Below are positions 37,400-49,580 of a DNA stretch of 64,000 bases, in pieces. Made by a program: the position numbers and the translations under genes. Under the pieces are notes generated by a model. That model saw nothing but the letters and a program-made list of their open reading frames with translations. It made no database searches and was not told the origin of the DNA. Origin of the DNA: Apricaphanius iberus (Eukaryota; Chordata; Actinopteri; Cyprinodontiformes; Aphaniidae); NCBI GenBank assembly GCA_028564705.1, contig JAPXFQ010002814.1, positions 1,550,001-1,614,000 on the forward strand. Direction: 5' to 3'. The first letter of the stretch is position 1, and each line of letters starts with the position of its first letter.

Positions 37400-38160
37400 T
37401 CTGTGTGGCAAATAATGTGTGTATTATTGTCCATGAGCCACAGCATTCCCAAAGACGTACACCCTTGTCGTATTATTGCATATTTGTCTTGTGTTTCAGT
37501 AGCACAATACGATATGGTGGCTAAGTGTTTGGTTTGCTCGATATATATTAAAGGGACTCAGTATCTCTTGCGCTGGTTCAATGGCATCTCATTGGCTAGG
37601 TGATCAACGCCACCATGCATGACGTCGCCGAGCTAATATGAGGGCTAGCTGAAGCTCCACTCGCTCTCTCCCAGTTACCCTCATTGAGCTGATTCGGAGG
37701 AAAACTTGAATAACCGGTAGCAAATACCTCCTTCCCTTTAAAGTTGCTTTTTGTAGCGCGGTTGCTCTGGACATGGGATAATCGATGACTGAGCGAAGTG
37801 AAGGTGATTGGAAGGATCTTTTATACTGTGGTGAGTAGAGATATTGTCAGGGATTGCTCTGGAAAGAGCAACCATTAAGCTGTTGGTAGCTTATTTGTTA
37901 CGCATAGGCTAGCCAGTTAAGACCACACGGCTTCTTTTATTCTTTCTGGGCTCATTGTTTGCAGTCCCTTTCTTCCCCCATTCCCCACACCCCACCACGT
38001 AGGCACGTGAAGCCGGGGCTCCCGGTGATGTCAGCTCGTTTTTGTTGTCTGCATTCATTTATCCTTTAGAACCATAGCATAGCTTCACTTAGACTAGACT
38101 GTATTTATTTTGTAACTGTTGTGAGCAATCTGTTAATAAATTCCTTAAACTTGAGATAAA
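37400..38160 (+). mobile_element. Candidate LTR or promoter-bearing repeat
   Basis: The sequence has a possible TATA-like patch (gatatatattaaag) near 37540 and a polyadenylation signal aataaa near 38135 after a T-rich zone. This resembles U3-R organisation of an LTR. Exact ends and a target duplication could not be fixed. An 83-bp filler insertion lies within it at 37771-37853. The class is uncertain. Confidence 0.3.
37771..37853 (+). repeat. Templated filler insertion copied from 37269-37351
   Basis: Together with the preceding ctctgg, 89 bp at 37765-37853 match 37263-37351 at 86 positions. The insert is flanked on both sides by TTGCTCTGG (37762-37770 and 37854-37862), and the donor also starts with CTCTGG. 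Removing 83 bp restores a single TTGCTCTGG. This is a microhomology-linked copy of neighbouring DNA. Confidence 0.8.
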
Positions 38161-40959
38161 ATCTCTGTTCTTCTTTTGATATGAATTGATTAATACATGG
38201 GAAAAAGAACTCATCCTTCAGATAAAGACTGATAGTCTGGTATACTTAATATTGTTTCTTATGTATATTAAGAAGCTGATGCCCCGTTTTTGCACATTTT
38301 ATCACTGATAATTTGAGTTTCATTAGTAATTATCCAAGTATTAGGTTAATAGTATAATTAGTCTAAATTATTCTTAATCAGACAACAATAGCTCCTTTAA
38401 TTTTCTCAAGAATGTAAACAATGTCCACAAAAGATTTCCAATTGTCGGCACGAGTGTTCTTGAAACCCCCCCCCCAAAAAAAGATGATTTGAATGGTCTA
38501 TAGTTGCCAAAACATGGCCCAATTTTCCCGACATAACCCTGCTGTTTACCCCAGATGTGTTCAAATTAACTTTAGGGTTCATTTGGTCTACTTCCTGAGA
38601 TTAGTGTTTTCCTGGGTTTTTACCATTTATATACATTTCAGGAATTTATTTTTACCTCAGTTTTCTGTTTCCTCCCCCCAATTCCAGTCAGCCAACTACA
38701 GGCATTTCCCATTCCAGGAGCTCAGCCACAGCTTATGTCATCAAACTCTTTCTCTGTGGATAGATTGTTCTCTGGCTTTATTGTTCTCCATGATATGCCC
38801 TGTTTGCTCTTCTGTTTCACTACATGCTCAACATCTGTCAAGTTTTCTCATTGTTTTCATTCTCCAGTCTGTGTTTTAGTCTTACTTTAACGCCATCAAA
38901 CATAACACCAATGGATTAACAGAACTGCTACTCAAATATTTCAGAAATGACCCCATAATATTACCTATTCTGCTGCAACACAACTGAAAAGAACAGACAG
39001 ACAGACAGATGGGCAGACGGACAGAAAGACAGGTAATAGCAGCATTTAGATTATCAAAAGAAAAATTTAAAAAAAGGACAAAATAATGCTGTCTGCACTG
39101 ATGAAGATTCACTCACCTCAGCATGGAGAATGCTTAAAACTGAAAGTAGAACTGAGAGCTCAACCTGTTTTCTGATTAGTTTGGTTTATAATTATGTGGG
39201 CACTTGAGGGCATGGATACAGATCTGAAATGTCATTCCAATAGTCAATTGATCCTTCCATATGGACATAAACATCAAATATTAACCAACATCCTATTTTC
39301 AGTCTACATTGGCTTTATTGTTTCATACTAAAGTCACTAGATTCATTATATTTGTAAACCAGGTGGTTCAGCAACAATAAAAATCCTCATCTGAGACCTA
39401 CAACAGATGGTGCCTGGTGATCAGAGGCATAGTAAGTAGTGGAAGAGGCAGTAATGCAAAGAAAAAAATATTTATTAATAGGTCCCAGAAGGTTTCACCC
39501 TTATATATTTGCAACACCCTTTACCCCTGCCTGTCACGCTCACTCCTACCCTCAAGGTGAAGCAACCATCTTGGGCAGGGAACGATGTCTACTTTTGTGG
39601 AAGTAAGCAGGATATCTGACCGTGGATCCTTGAATGCTTGACTCCACATAGGTAGTAATAATAAAAATAATCCTGTTGCCAAGGATAAAACGGAAAAAAA
39701 AACACACAAAAAAACAGAAAAGATTAGAAAAGTCAGTTTGAACATGTAGACCGAGGTGCATGTTGATTAGCTGTCCATTGGCGAGACAGAATCTTCTGCC
39801 ATCTGTGTTACATAAAAGGGACATAGCAAAAAGGTCAAACATGCACATTTACACAAACTGTCCCCAGCTATCCTTAGCACTGAGCAGAGTGCGGCACAAA
39901 GGGGGTAAATATCAGCAAAGATGGACGGGTGGGTGACAAAGGCTTTGAGGAGAATAGACTGACAGCAATGAGAAAAAAAATAAGATTGAGGAACAGCAGG
40001 GAGAACAAAGACAAAGACAGAGGGAAGGGCGACACTAAAGGATAAAAAGAAATAGAAATGCGCAAAAGGGAGTGGGAGGGAATCCGAGTGTGCTCCCGGT
40101 GATGCTGCGTATATGAATCACCAACTGCACAGACTGAAAATATGACAGATGATTATGTGCAACAAGAGGGACACTGGATGGAGGATATTAAAGACAAAAA
40201 GGCAAGGGGATGAAACATAGTGGGTAACTTATTAAATCTTCAGTAATAATCTCAGCTAGTGTCAGATCAGAAACGACAACAGTGATCTTTCCATTCTAGT
40301 GGTGAAATTCCACGTTGCGTCTCTTTCCATCCCCCCATGTTTGATGTGTCGCCGTCTGACAATACAGCTCTGACACTTGCCATAATAGGTTGTTACCACT
40401 GTGTCAATCTTTGGTAGGTGTGTTCGAGCTGACAGTACACAGTCAAGGAATAAATATCTTAGATGCAACCTCCAAGACCCTCAGGCAGTCTTTCATACGT
40501 CAGTGAGTTGGACAGCCAGCTAAAGTCCCCTACAGAACTGCTGAGATCTAAGATTTTCTGACGTAAAACTATTTTTATAACTTAGTTCTTCCAAGTTTAA
40601 TTCAGCAGAGTAATATCCATAAAAAAAGACAAAAGGTTATTTAGGACTTTACATTTATTTGAATCTATTAAAACCTTTTTTTACGTTTCAGATGATTTAA
40701 CTTACTTTAAAGACAGATGATGACAACCTGAGCTAAATTTGAACAACGGTTCTTAAATGATTCGTTAACGGCACAAAACTTATCCAAACCAAACAGGTCC
40801 CATGGGAAACCACATTTGCTAATTTTATTAACACATGAAGCAATTGTGATTAACCAGGATCAAAAAATTATTTAAACAAAACTTGTCTACCAACAAAAAA
40901 TAAACAATTCTTGATCTAAAGGAATCTAAGAAAAGATGAGAGAAATGAATAATTGACGT
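38161..40959. other. Unassigned sequence with a GACA microsatellite
   Basis: The longest frame is plus 38493-38879 (128 codons), which is rich in Phe/Ser/Leu, lacks a motif and is not called. A purine-rich patch lies at 39940-40080. No gene is supported. Confidence 0.4.
38993..39032. repeat. Imperfect (GACA)n microsatellite
   Basis: About 40 bp of acag/gaca units with interruptions by gggc and cgg. Confidence 0.75.
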
Positions 40960-41823
40960 TAGTAATGAGCGATATAAACCTAGAAATGATATAAACATAA
41001 GATGGGTTTACGTACTTTGTACCCGGTAGGCAAGGAGGGTAAATACTGATGTTTATTGTTCATATTTACTCTTGATCAGAGGTGGCGCTGCAATTATTTT
41101 TTTGTCTGATTTTGACAACCATAGCAACAAATTTTTCTCTCATAATCACCTGCTCACAACGAGCAGATTAGTACAGTACATGTATCAATTATGAACATTT
41201 CACCTGCTGTGACACAGATTCCGCTCAGCCTGCGCATAATGGAGGCTGAATCAGGGCTCTGCTGTCAGTCAGTTTTTTATTTTTATTTTTGTCTGGGAAC
41301 ATTTCTCCAATTAAATTGGTCAAAATGCATCAAAACTCTTTGAATGAGGGCTTTCTCATTTTTAAATTGTAAGAAAATCCCACAGATATCTAGATATTGC
41401 AAGTTTAAAATTAGTTGTTCTCTAATTAACAATAAGAAGCATTTTAATTGAAATCGGTACAGCTTTATTTGTGTGTAATGTAAAATGTATAAATAAGAGA
41501 TCAGGAAAGCATTTTTTGTTCTCTTTTTGACTTCAGTTTAAAAAATCTTGAACTGTGTATTTTCATAAAATTTACCTTGACATGTAATATCTTAATTTTT
41601 ATTTATATTGTAGAATATTTGTTGCAGTTTTCAGAAAATATAATATAATTATTCTTTAAATTGCATTCTATACTTTTTTGAGGTTGTTGTTCTGCATATT
41701 CAAAAATAGTCATTTTGACATGTATATATAAAAAAAGAAAATAATATATCTGTATATATTTGATACCGAACATGCTTCAGATTATATTGCATTATAGATT
41801 TGAGGCTATATTGCCCATCATTA
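40960..41823. mobile_element. 864-bp hAT-type MITE
   Basis: The left end is tagtaatgagcgatataaac and the right end, reverse complemented, is taatgatgggcaatatagcc. Both are variants of the TAGTGATGGGCGATAT end class. The 8-bp flanks attgacgt and attatcat agree at five of eight positions. The interior is AT-rich and non-coding. Confidence 0.7.
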
Positions 41824-42351
41824 ATTATCATCTATCTATCAGTCTGGAAAGGGTGACAAAGGCATATAAAATAGAAAGTAGGTGAAAATGGCACCCATTG
41901 GAGAGTTAAATGACAAAAATCACAGCAGACCAAAAGGTCTGTCTCACAATCATCAAAAAAACAATTATTTCCAAGACCTCTGCTGAAATATTGTGTTGGC
42001 CAGAAAGACACCAGAGGAACTTTTTGAAATATATGCGTTCTGATGAATCAGGCACAACCACATGCTTCTACTTTCATTGTCAACCAGTTTAAAAACTGAG
42101 TTCAAGTCATTTTGGCATTAACATTCTGTTTAAGAGTAAACATAGGAACATTCATGTGGGAATATAGAGGACAAAACCAAACTGCTTGCTATATTCTTCC
42201 TGTCGTATTACACTGTAAAACACATGCTCCCCATAGAAGTCCAGATCTATGGATTCAGACACAGCACATTAGAGAACAAAAAAGAAATCCAGGAAAATGT
42301 CTGAGCCATTACTATTTTTTCTCAAATCATTGTATTACTGAAAGGCAACAT
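41824..42351. other. Unassigned, possible Tc1 trace
   Basis: A plus-strand frame at 41910-42092 contains an SDES tetrapeptide, resembling the first catalytic Asp region of Tc1 transposases. This is too little to call. Confidence 0.25.
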
Positions 42352-42850
42352 AATTTTATTTGTATAGCACACTTTTAACAACAAGGGAATTTAAAGTATT
42401 TTACATGATAATAGGAAAGAATAAAACCAGCAATAAAGCATAAAACATACACAAACATATAACACATAAAAACGTTACTCAAAGGCAGCTCTAAACAGAT
42501 TGAGCTTTAACCTTGATTTGAAACAGCTAGTATTTTTTTTTTCAGCAGTTTTTCAATCATCTGGAAGTTTGTTCCAGATAAGTGGAGCACAAAACCTAAA
42601 AGCGGCTACAATAAGTTTGGTTCTATTTCTAGAGATGATGACTAGACTGGAATTATAGGACCTGAGTGGTCTGTGAGGGTTCGTACAGTGACAATAGATC
42701 TTCAACATACTTTGTTGCTAATTCACTGATTTATAAGTTAAAGTTGTAAAATTAAACATATTTTGAAATCTATTCTCTAAACTACAGGGAGCAGGTTTAA
42801 GGACTTTATAACTGGGTTGCAACTGCAGGTAAAAAAGGCCAAAGTGTTCT
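42352..42850 (+). repeat. Dispersed teleost repeat of unknown class, long copy
   Basis: It starts with tttatttgtatagcac and a ttaaagtattttaca block, then a ttccagataagtggagcac-type block. A taggacctgagtggtc block and an aggactttataactgggt block follow. This order matches a repeat common in acanthomorph fish as I recall it, and the first part recurs at 12340 and 59578. Class and true ends are unknown. Confidence 0.55.
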
Positions 42851-42966
42851 GTTTACATCAAATGGACACTTGGTTAAATCATGTACTTTACCAAAATCTC
42901 TTTTTTATTATCCTAAAACAATCCAACTTATTGCTCTTTGAGCTTGAGTAAATCAACGGTATACAC

Positions 42967-43269
42967 TAAGGATGCAACGATACCACTTTTTCTAAACCAA
43001 TACGAGAAAAACACTTGGATGTAAGTACTTGTCGATACTGATTACCAATGCAGATACTCCAACTATACAAAAAAGTGCAATGAATTACTAGACAGGTTTT
43101 ATTTTTTTCTCTGCTTATCACAAGAAAAGAGGTTAAATTAGATGAAAAAATGTAAAAATGACTACAAAAAAAAAATTCAAGGGAAAAATAAAAATCAGTT
43201 AACTAACTGATACGAGTACACTAGAATGGTATCGGCCTCCATACTGGTATCAGTATCTGTGCAACTCTG
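42967..43269. mobile_element. 303-bp hAT-type MITE
   Basis: The left end is taaggatgcaacgatacca and the right end, reverse complemented, is cagagttgcacagatactg. The 8-bp flanks are GTATACAC (42959-42966) and GTATACTA (43270-43277), identical at six positions. Subterminal zones repeat cgatac/gtatcg motifs. No coding capacity. Confidence 0.75.
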
Positions 43270-43310
43270 GTATACTACTGTATATTAGCCAAAGTATTAG
43301 GTATCTTGGC

Positions 43311-43346
<36 letters not shown>

Positions 43347-43600
43347 AACAAACAAACTTAATAACAACACAGTGTTATTTTATTTTGGGGTTTGCCTACC
43401 CTTTTCAGCTATAAGAGCTTCTTCAACTGATCTCGGAAAGCTGTTTATTGGAGTTTTTGACCATAGGCCTACTTCCTATTTTTAGATTAGTCTTTTCTGC
43501 TGCAAAAACTAATAAAATATGTTAAGAGGAGCAGCTTTGCTTACATATTTTTAACGGGAACTAACAATTCATAATGCAGTCTAATTAAGTTGGTCTAACA
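43270..43600. other. Spacer with a (CA)n run
   Basis: Apart from the microsatellite at 43314-43343, nothing specific is seen. Confidence 0.4.
43314..43343. repeat. (CA)n microsatellite
   Basis: A 30-bp near-perfect CA run on the plus strand, trailing into a gcaaacaaacaaac patch. Confidence 0.9.
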
Positions 43601-44009
43601 CAGTGTTAATTTGGTTGACGAAATATTTCAGTAATTTTTTCGTCACAAATATATTTTTGCAGACGAAAGCAAAAAAAGAATTGATAAAGACTAAGACAAT
43701 GAATACACTGATCAACATTTTCGTCAACGACTAAAAGAGAAGCCGAAAGTCATCAATAATGAAAATTCAATCAGATGACGGAAAAGATGCAAGAAACAGA
43801 AAAAAGAACCACTCAACAAATGAAACAAGAGAAACTAGCTGAGAAGAGAACCAATCAGTTACCCTACTGAGATACGCAGCGAAGCAAACCACTGTTTGAA
43901 CAAACTGCCATGAAGACAACAGGTGATCACGTTATGATAAAAAAGTAAAAAACATTTAAGGCTGAGAGAAAAAGATTAAAATGGACCCATTTCACAAATG
44001 ACAACAACT
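43601..44009 (+). mobile_element. hAT-type MITE, left part only
   Basis: It begins cagtgttaatttggttgacg with repeated tcgtca/tgacga motifs, a well-known fish MITE start as I recall it. The expected matching right end was not found before the LTR-like sequence that starts near 44010. The element may therefore be truncated or interrupted there. Confidence 0.55.
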
Positions 44010-45353
44010 GTTGGGTCACACACACAGCCATCAGGTGGCGCCACTCTGCTCTAGCCCCACAGGAAGTGGAAACCAGGGAAACCTATAAATAGGACTGCTC
44101 ACCCAGCTGTCCGTTCTTAGCCACACAGCCTCCGGCCGGGGTCAGCAAGGCAAGGTCCAAGACTCAAAGAACCTTCCTTTGCTGGCGAAGGAGACACGTC
44201 TGAGTTCGAGGAGGAACTAATTCGAGCAACACCGACGGACGATCGATCCGGTGACTGAAAAACTTTGATAAACAAACCCCTTTCTGCCTGTACTCTGCAG
44301 ACCGGCCGCGGTGGGCAACAGAAAAGAAACAGAACTATATATGATACTATTCCTTGGCTAGCAGAGGAAAGCATGAGTTTCAGGAAAAAAACTCGCTTTA
44401 AGGAACCCAAAGACTACTGACACCAGGTGAATCCTAAATATTGATAAACAAAGACGTTGTTTACCCCCAGAGCCTGACAAAACCCAACAGAAATAGAGCC
44501 ACAAAGGTGGAGGACCTAACGCAGCCCGAACCGCATGCCTGAACCGGACGGAGGTTGCATCCCTTCGTGCTAGAGGCCGCATCGAGCCCCTGACACAGGA
44601 CTGATAAGAGTGGCCGGGTCGGAGAATCCCAGGGGTACTGTTTGTGAGTGTCGGGGCCATCCTTCACACAGCTGAACCCAGAAAGGAGGGAAACAGTGTC
44701 CCGATCGGAAGCTCCAGTTACCAGCCTGCTAACTAACTTAGCAACTTTTTGTTAGCCGGCTGGGCTAATGTCGTCTTAGCCCCCTCACCCATCCAAGACA
44801 GAGAACGCTTGGAGAGCTAATCATTCATAAGGTCTGTGTGGGCAGAGGCAAATTAGTTAGGATAGCTAATTTTAGAGGTGTTTCCTTTTGTTTTTTGTGA
44901 ACTTTTTAAGTTTCGTCTGCTATCTTTGGGTAAACCAGGCCTCGGCCAGAAGTTTTGATAAGAGTTTTTTTAAAGACTTTTCCTGAGAAAGAGACGTTTT
45001 AAATCCTGTAATTTGAACTACTCAATCAGACAGGAGTTTTTCCTTTTTGTTTAATGTTTAATAAATGTATTTGAGCCACTCTAAATGCCCCACGTGCATC
45101 GCAGACAGCTACAGCTAAACAAGCCTACGTTTCGATTTAGACCGGCGTTTCATAAAGATCACCATTAATGGTTCAAACAGAACTCGGTTTAAAAATTGAT
45201 TGTTTAAGAACAGAAACCAATCTCATTAGCCGTGTTTGAACTCTCCTTATTTGATCAAAATATGGGAATTAGATCGTTTTACTGTTGTGATCAATCCATG
45301 AATTAAGGAATCATCCAAAGGTTAATTACTCTTATCAAGATAATTCTTACCCT
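44010..45353 (+). mobile_element. Candidate LTR (solo or truncated) with TATA box and poly(A) signal
   Basis: The segment begins tgttgggtcacacac and has a core promoter motif cctataaatagga near 44080-44092. A long GC-richer leader follows, and an aataaa signal lies near 45060 after a T-rich zone. This is the architecture of a fish Ty3/Gypsy-type LTR. The 3' end is not fixed; it lies between about 45070 and 45353, where a different repeat starts. No pol gene adjoins it. Minus-strand frames at 44117-44667 are not credible proteins. Confidence 0.45.
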
Positions 45354-46290
45354 GTGTCCACACCAAACGCGATAGGAGCGACTAAAAAGCACAACACGCG
45401 CTTTCGCGTGCACATTCACACCTTGAAGCGTGTACAAACCGAACTGGACAAGCTTCAAATATGGTATTTTCACGCGTGAACTGGCCTTCAGCAGAGCTGG
45501 GGCTAGAGTGCAACTGCCGGTGGATTATGGACCGAGCTGATGGAGGACTGAGTGTTCGGCGCAGGCTTCAGCAGAGCTAGGGCTAGAGCGCACTTGCCGG
45601 TGGATTATGGTCTCCGATCTGACGGAGGACAGAGTGGGTTACGTGTTTGGCCTGGCCTCCGGTAAAGCTGGGACCACTGCACTGGGGGTTTGGTAAGCTA
45701 CAGATACAGTGTAGCTACGGCGGAGGGATCCATAAACAGCAGCGAGCACCCTCTCATTAACACTGGCTCCTCGCCGCCTAGAGAACGTGACCTGCTCGCC
45801 CAGTTTGTGCCATGAAGGTCCAAGCTTCACCTGCCGAAACACCAACTACATTTTTGAGCAGCTGTCCATCTGTCTGCGGCTTGTAAAAGTTTATAATATT
45901 TGAGCAGCGTGGGACATGGTGGGATCTGCTACCAGGAAAACCAGGTGAGGAGGCCATTTCAAGGCTCACTTCCAGGCCGAGAGGTGCTTTAACAGCAATA
46001 GCGGCTCTTTTAAGAGCCATCCACAAACCTCTTAAGAGCATTCCTGTCTAAATAGTTTAACCTATTTATAATATTTATTTTTTTCCTGTCTCTGTATAGA
46101 AAACTGCTTGAGTTATGTAGCTCGGGGTGATTAGCCCCGATGTTAATCAGTATTTCTTCCATGTCCTGCTGAGGCTGTGACTCCATGAGAGTCACAGAAT
46201 CACTGAAACTCTGTCCCCTGATTGGTTGTCACGACAGATTTTTCCAACTCAAGCGGTAGGCGCCATGAATGTGGCCCATAAACCATGCTA
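45354..46290 (-). mobile_element. PIF/Harbinger-like element remnant
   Basis: The left boundary carries gtgtccacaccaaacgcgat, which resembles an end type of fish Harbinger-class elements. No matching inverted end is found near 46290, so the copy is incomplete. Minus-strand frames at 45639-45845, 45778-46041 and 46010-46195 are contiguous in sense but broken by stops. They may be remains of a myb-like accessory protein, which is inference only. An imperfect tandem duplication of about 70 bp (period 80) lies at 45486-45636. Confidence 0.4.
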
Positions 46291-47714
46291 CGCCCCTAAC
46301 ATACATCTCTCTGTCAGTGGTGGTGTGGAGTAACACAGCAGCATTATCTGCTGAAACAAGTACTCCATCTCTTGACATGGAGCAGATTGAAGAACCTCAA
46401 AGTGCTGAGATATGAATATCTACACAACACTTCACTGAAGGAGTACAAACATATGCAGTAGACTTTTAATTCATGGAAATAAATTGCAGGAAACTGTGTT
46501 ACGGAGGTGGACACCCCCTATTGTCCTGGAGGAGAATTGCTTTGCAAGATTCCCTAGAAAACAGAGATGTGTAAAAGAAAAACCTCTCTGACACGTGTGT
46601 GAGTTTGCAAAATGGTTGTCAGAGAGGACAAACTAGAGTAAAAAAATATAACAACAGAAACAATTAGCAATGTTGTCCTACTGAAATAGTTTTGACATGG
46701 CAACCAATTAAAAAAACATAAAGGAATGATGATTAAATAGTTTACAGTCAATAAACGCCTTGAACTTCACAGTTTTGACACAATCCTGCCCTAGATTATA
46801 CCTGAGCTACAAAATGGATAAAAAAAAAAAATTCTGTAGACCACTTAGTCAAGTAAGCACCCATTCAAGACAAGAAAAAAAATGAGAGAAATGGCAATTA
46901 AGCTCTGCTGCCAGTAGACTGTGGCAGCGTAGGTGGAGTTCACTCCGGGTTATGCTGAAAACATCAACAATGGCAACAGGTAACAGCTCAGCCGCATGCC
47001 AAGGGTCAAAGGTGATGTGAAAGCAGAAAGTGATACAGTTAATAGTTTATCAGCACAAATTTGGAGAAATCAATGCTTCAGATAGCTTGTAGAACCGTCA
47101 GCCATACATCAAGAAAACCACAAATTTACATGTAATTACAGTACGAGGTGATATTCTCTGCAGAACAGAGTTTGTAAGACTTTCTAAAATGCAGAGAGGG
47201 GAATGTCTGCTCTAGTACAATTTGGTGGCTTAGTCCAACCTCAAGGAACCACAGCATCCCAAAATATGCCACCAGAGAGAAGCAGAGCTAAGTGAAGAAA
47301 AGCTGACTTTGTCTTCCACTTAGACAACTTTTAGATGAGGTTGAAAACCTGCTTTCAATGTCTTTTTTTAGACTGGATTAGGTAAGCATGTATGGCCATA
47401 AAGCTCAAATTTCAAATGTACTTTTCTGGCGTAAATATAATCCATGACTGTGTTTTCATCATAGGTACAATTCAACTGTGAGAAACAAAAAAAATATATA
47501 TCAGGAGATCATATTGTATAATTTTTAAAGAGATTATTTGTATAATGGTGTGGAAAAGAAGTCTTTTAAATGGACTATATCATGCTATTTTACAGCTTTC
47601 AACTTCTGGGATAGACATATATATGATAAAATGTTACAGTTGGTGTTAAATAGTATTAATTTGACCTAAAATTGAACTTGTATTTGGGAGTTAATGTTAA
47701 TAAGTTGCGGGCTG
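46291..47714. other. Unassigned sequence
   Basis: AT-rich, with no frame above 70 codons and no repeat recognised. Confidence 0.4.
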
Positions 47715-48830
47715 GGGTGTTATGATAAAGACCCCTTAATAACAAAGGTTCGCCTCAATACTTTGTAATGTAACCTTGGTTAGCAGTCACCAATGTAAAA
47801 CATTTTCTGTAGGCCTTCACCAGTTTCTTTAGCTAGTATTTTGGCCCATTCTTCCATGTAGATCGTCTGTAGAGCCGTGATGCTTTGACTTTCCACTCCG
47901 TCCATAGATTTTCTACTGGATTGAGGTCTTGAGTCTGGCTAGGCCACTCCAGAACCTTGAAAGTTTTTAGTTTTTTTTTCATACGTAGCAACCCCTTCAT
48001 TGTAAGGAGGGTGTGTTTGGGATAATTGTCATGGTGGAAGGTTCAGCTATGTTTCATCTTTAATGTTCTGACTAATGGAAGGAAGTTTTTGTCCAACATC
48101 TACAATACATGGCCCCATTCATCCTGTCCTTAATACCAATCAGTCATTCTGTCCCCTTTGCAGAAAAGCCCCAAAGCATAATGTTTCAACCCCTATGCCT
48201 CACAGTGGATATATAGTTGTTAGGATACAACTAAGTCTTTTTCCCCCTCCAAACATAGCAAGTGGGGTTCATAAAAAAGAGTTCTAGTCTGGTCTGAATT
48301 GACAACATGACATTTTACTCATCCTCCTCTGAATCATCAAGATGGTGCCTGGCAAAATTTTGGACAGGCCTTGGTATGTGCTGGCTTATGCAGGGGGACC
48401 CCTCAAGCACTGCAGAATTTAAGAAGAGTAACCTTTTTTACTGTGCTCAAAACTCTCTTCAGGTCATTGACCAGTTCCCCCTGTGTAGTTCTGGGCCGTT
48501 TCCTCACTGTTCTGAAGATCATGTGTATCCCACAAGGTGAGATTTTGCATAAAGCGCCAGGTCGAGGGAGATGGTCAGTGATCTCTTCTCACCAAGCTGC
48601 TTTTCTATTGTAGTTTGGCTCATCCCAGTCTTGTGGAGGAGTATATGCTTGTCCCTGGTGTCCTTGGACAGCTCTCTGATCTTGACCATGGTGGAGGTTA
48701 GAGTCTGACTGTTTGAAGATTAGGGCATGTGTCTTTTACACAGATAACAAGTTCAAACAGACAAACATTAAGACAGACAGTATTGACCTAATTTCCTGTT
48801 GGTTCTTGTTTGACTCTGGATTTGGATGAG
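47715..48830 (-). mobile_element. Decayed Tc1-like transposon with transposase start intact
   Basis: In minus sense a transposase begins at 48689 with [14 protein letters not shown], then [10 protein letters not shown] and KQLGEK, the N-terminal helix-turn-helix region of a fish Tc1 family. Downstream sequence, read to about 47800, keeps the order of the catalytic domain but with many stops and frameshifts. The start-proximal flank (gtgtcttttacacagataac) is also family-typical. It appears to be the family whose terminal repeat starts at 63937. Clear terminal repeats were not resolved on this copy. Confidence 0.8.
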
Positions 48831-49520
48831 TAAAATATTATATTTCCTGGAGACCACTATTAAACAATTTAATTTTCTATCTATTCATCCATCTGACCGT
48901 TTTACCCGAAATACCCTTCTTACTCACAGGTCACCTCCTTCCTGTAAAAACTAATTTATTCTCTTGGAACATATATGGAGCAGTAAATCTAGAGCTTTGC
49001 ATTTTGGCTCTGCTCTTTTCTCACTACAGCAGACTAAAACATTGCTTACTTTAGCACAGATGGAAATCGGAAATGAGACTCTTCTTAGTCTAAGGCCTAT
49101 GGCTCTCAACCAGGAAAAAGTACTGTACATCTAAAATTAGGGATCTGTATCTCCTTTAAGTGTCTTTTGATGTTTTGGTCAGGACTGGGACACAAGCAGT
49201 TGTAGATGTTATTTAACACAGGATGCCTATGCTTGATTGATTGCTTTAACAGTTTTAGGCTGAAAACGACACTCTAAAAAGTCCAACACTAGTCTTTCAC
49301 TTCAGTATGGCTGCCTGCTTAAGATTTTCAAATCTTTGAAATGAGATGGCAATAGGAAGGCAAATGTTAGAGCTACATGTTCTTAATGGCTATTTATCAT
49401 AAAACAACAATAAGCAGATAGTTTTTCGTATAAGAAACCCCAGTATTCTCAGTGTATGTGTCATTAGATTTAAAGTTCATATTTCTGCAAAAAATGTTTA
49501 TTTATAAATGAACAAAAAAA

Positions 49521-49580
<60 letters not shown>

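Noticed and set aside
38995..39030. Regularly spaced short repeats as a possible CRISPR-like array
   Set aside because: They are a GACA microsatellite without spacers, in a vertebrate genome.
39107..39129. Minus-strand short first exon ending ATGCTGAG before a gtgagt donor
   Set aside because: Only two codons would be coding, and no phase-matched next exon was found.
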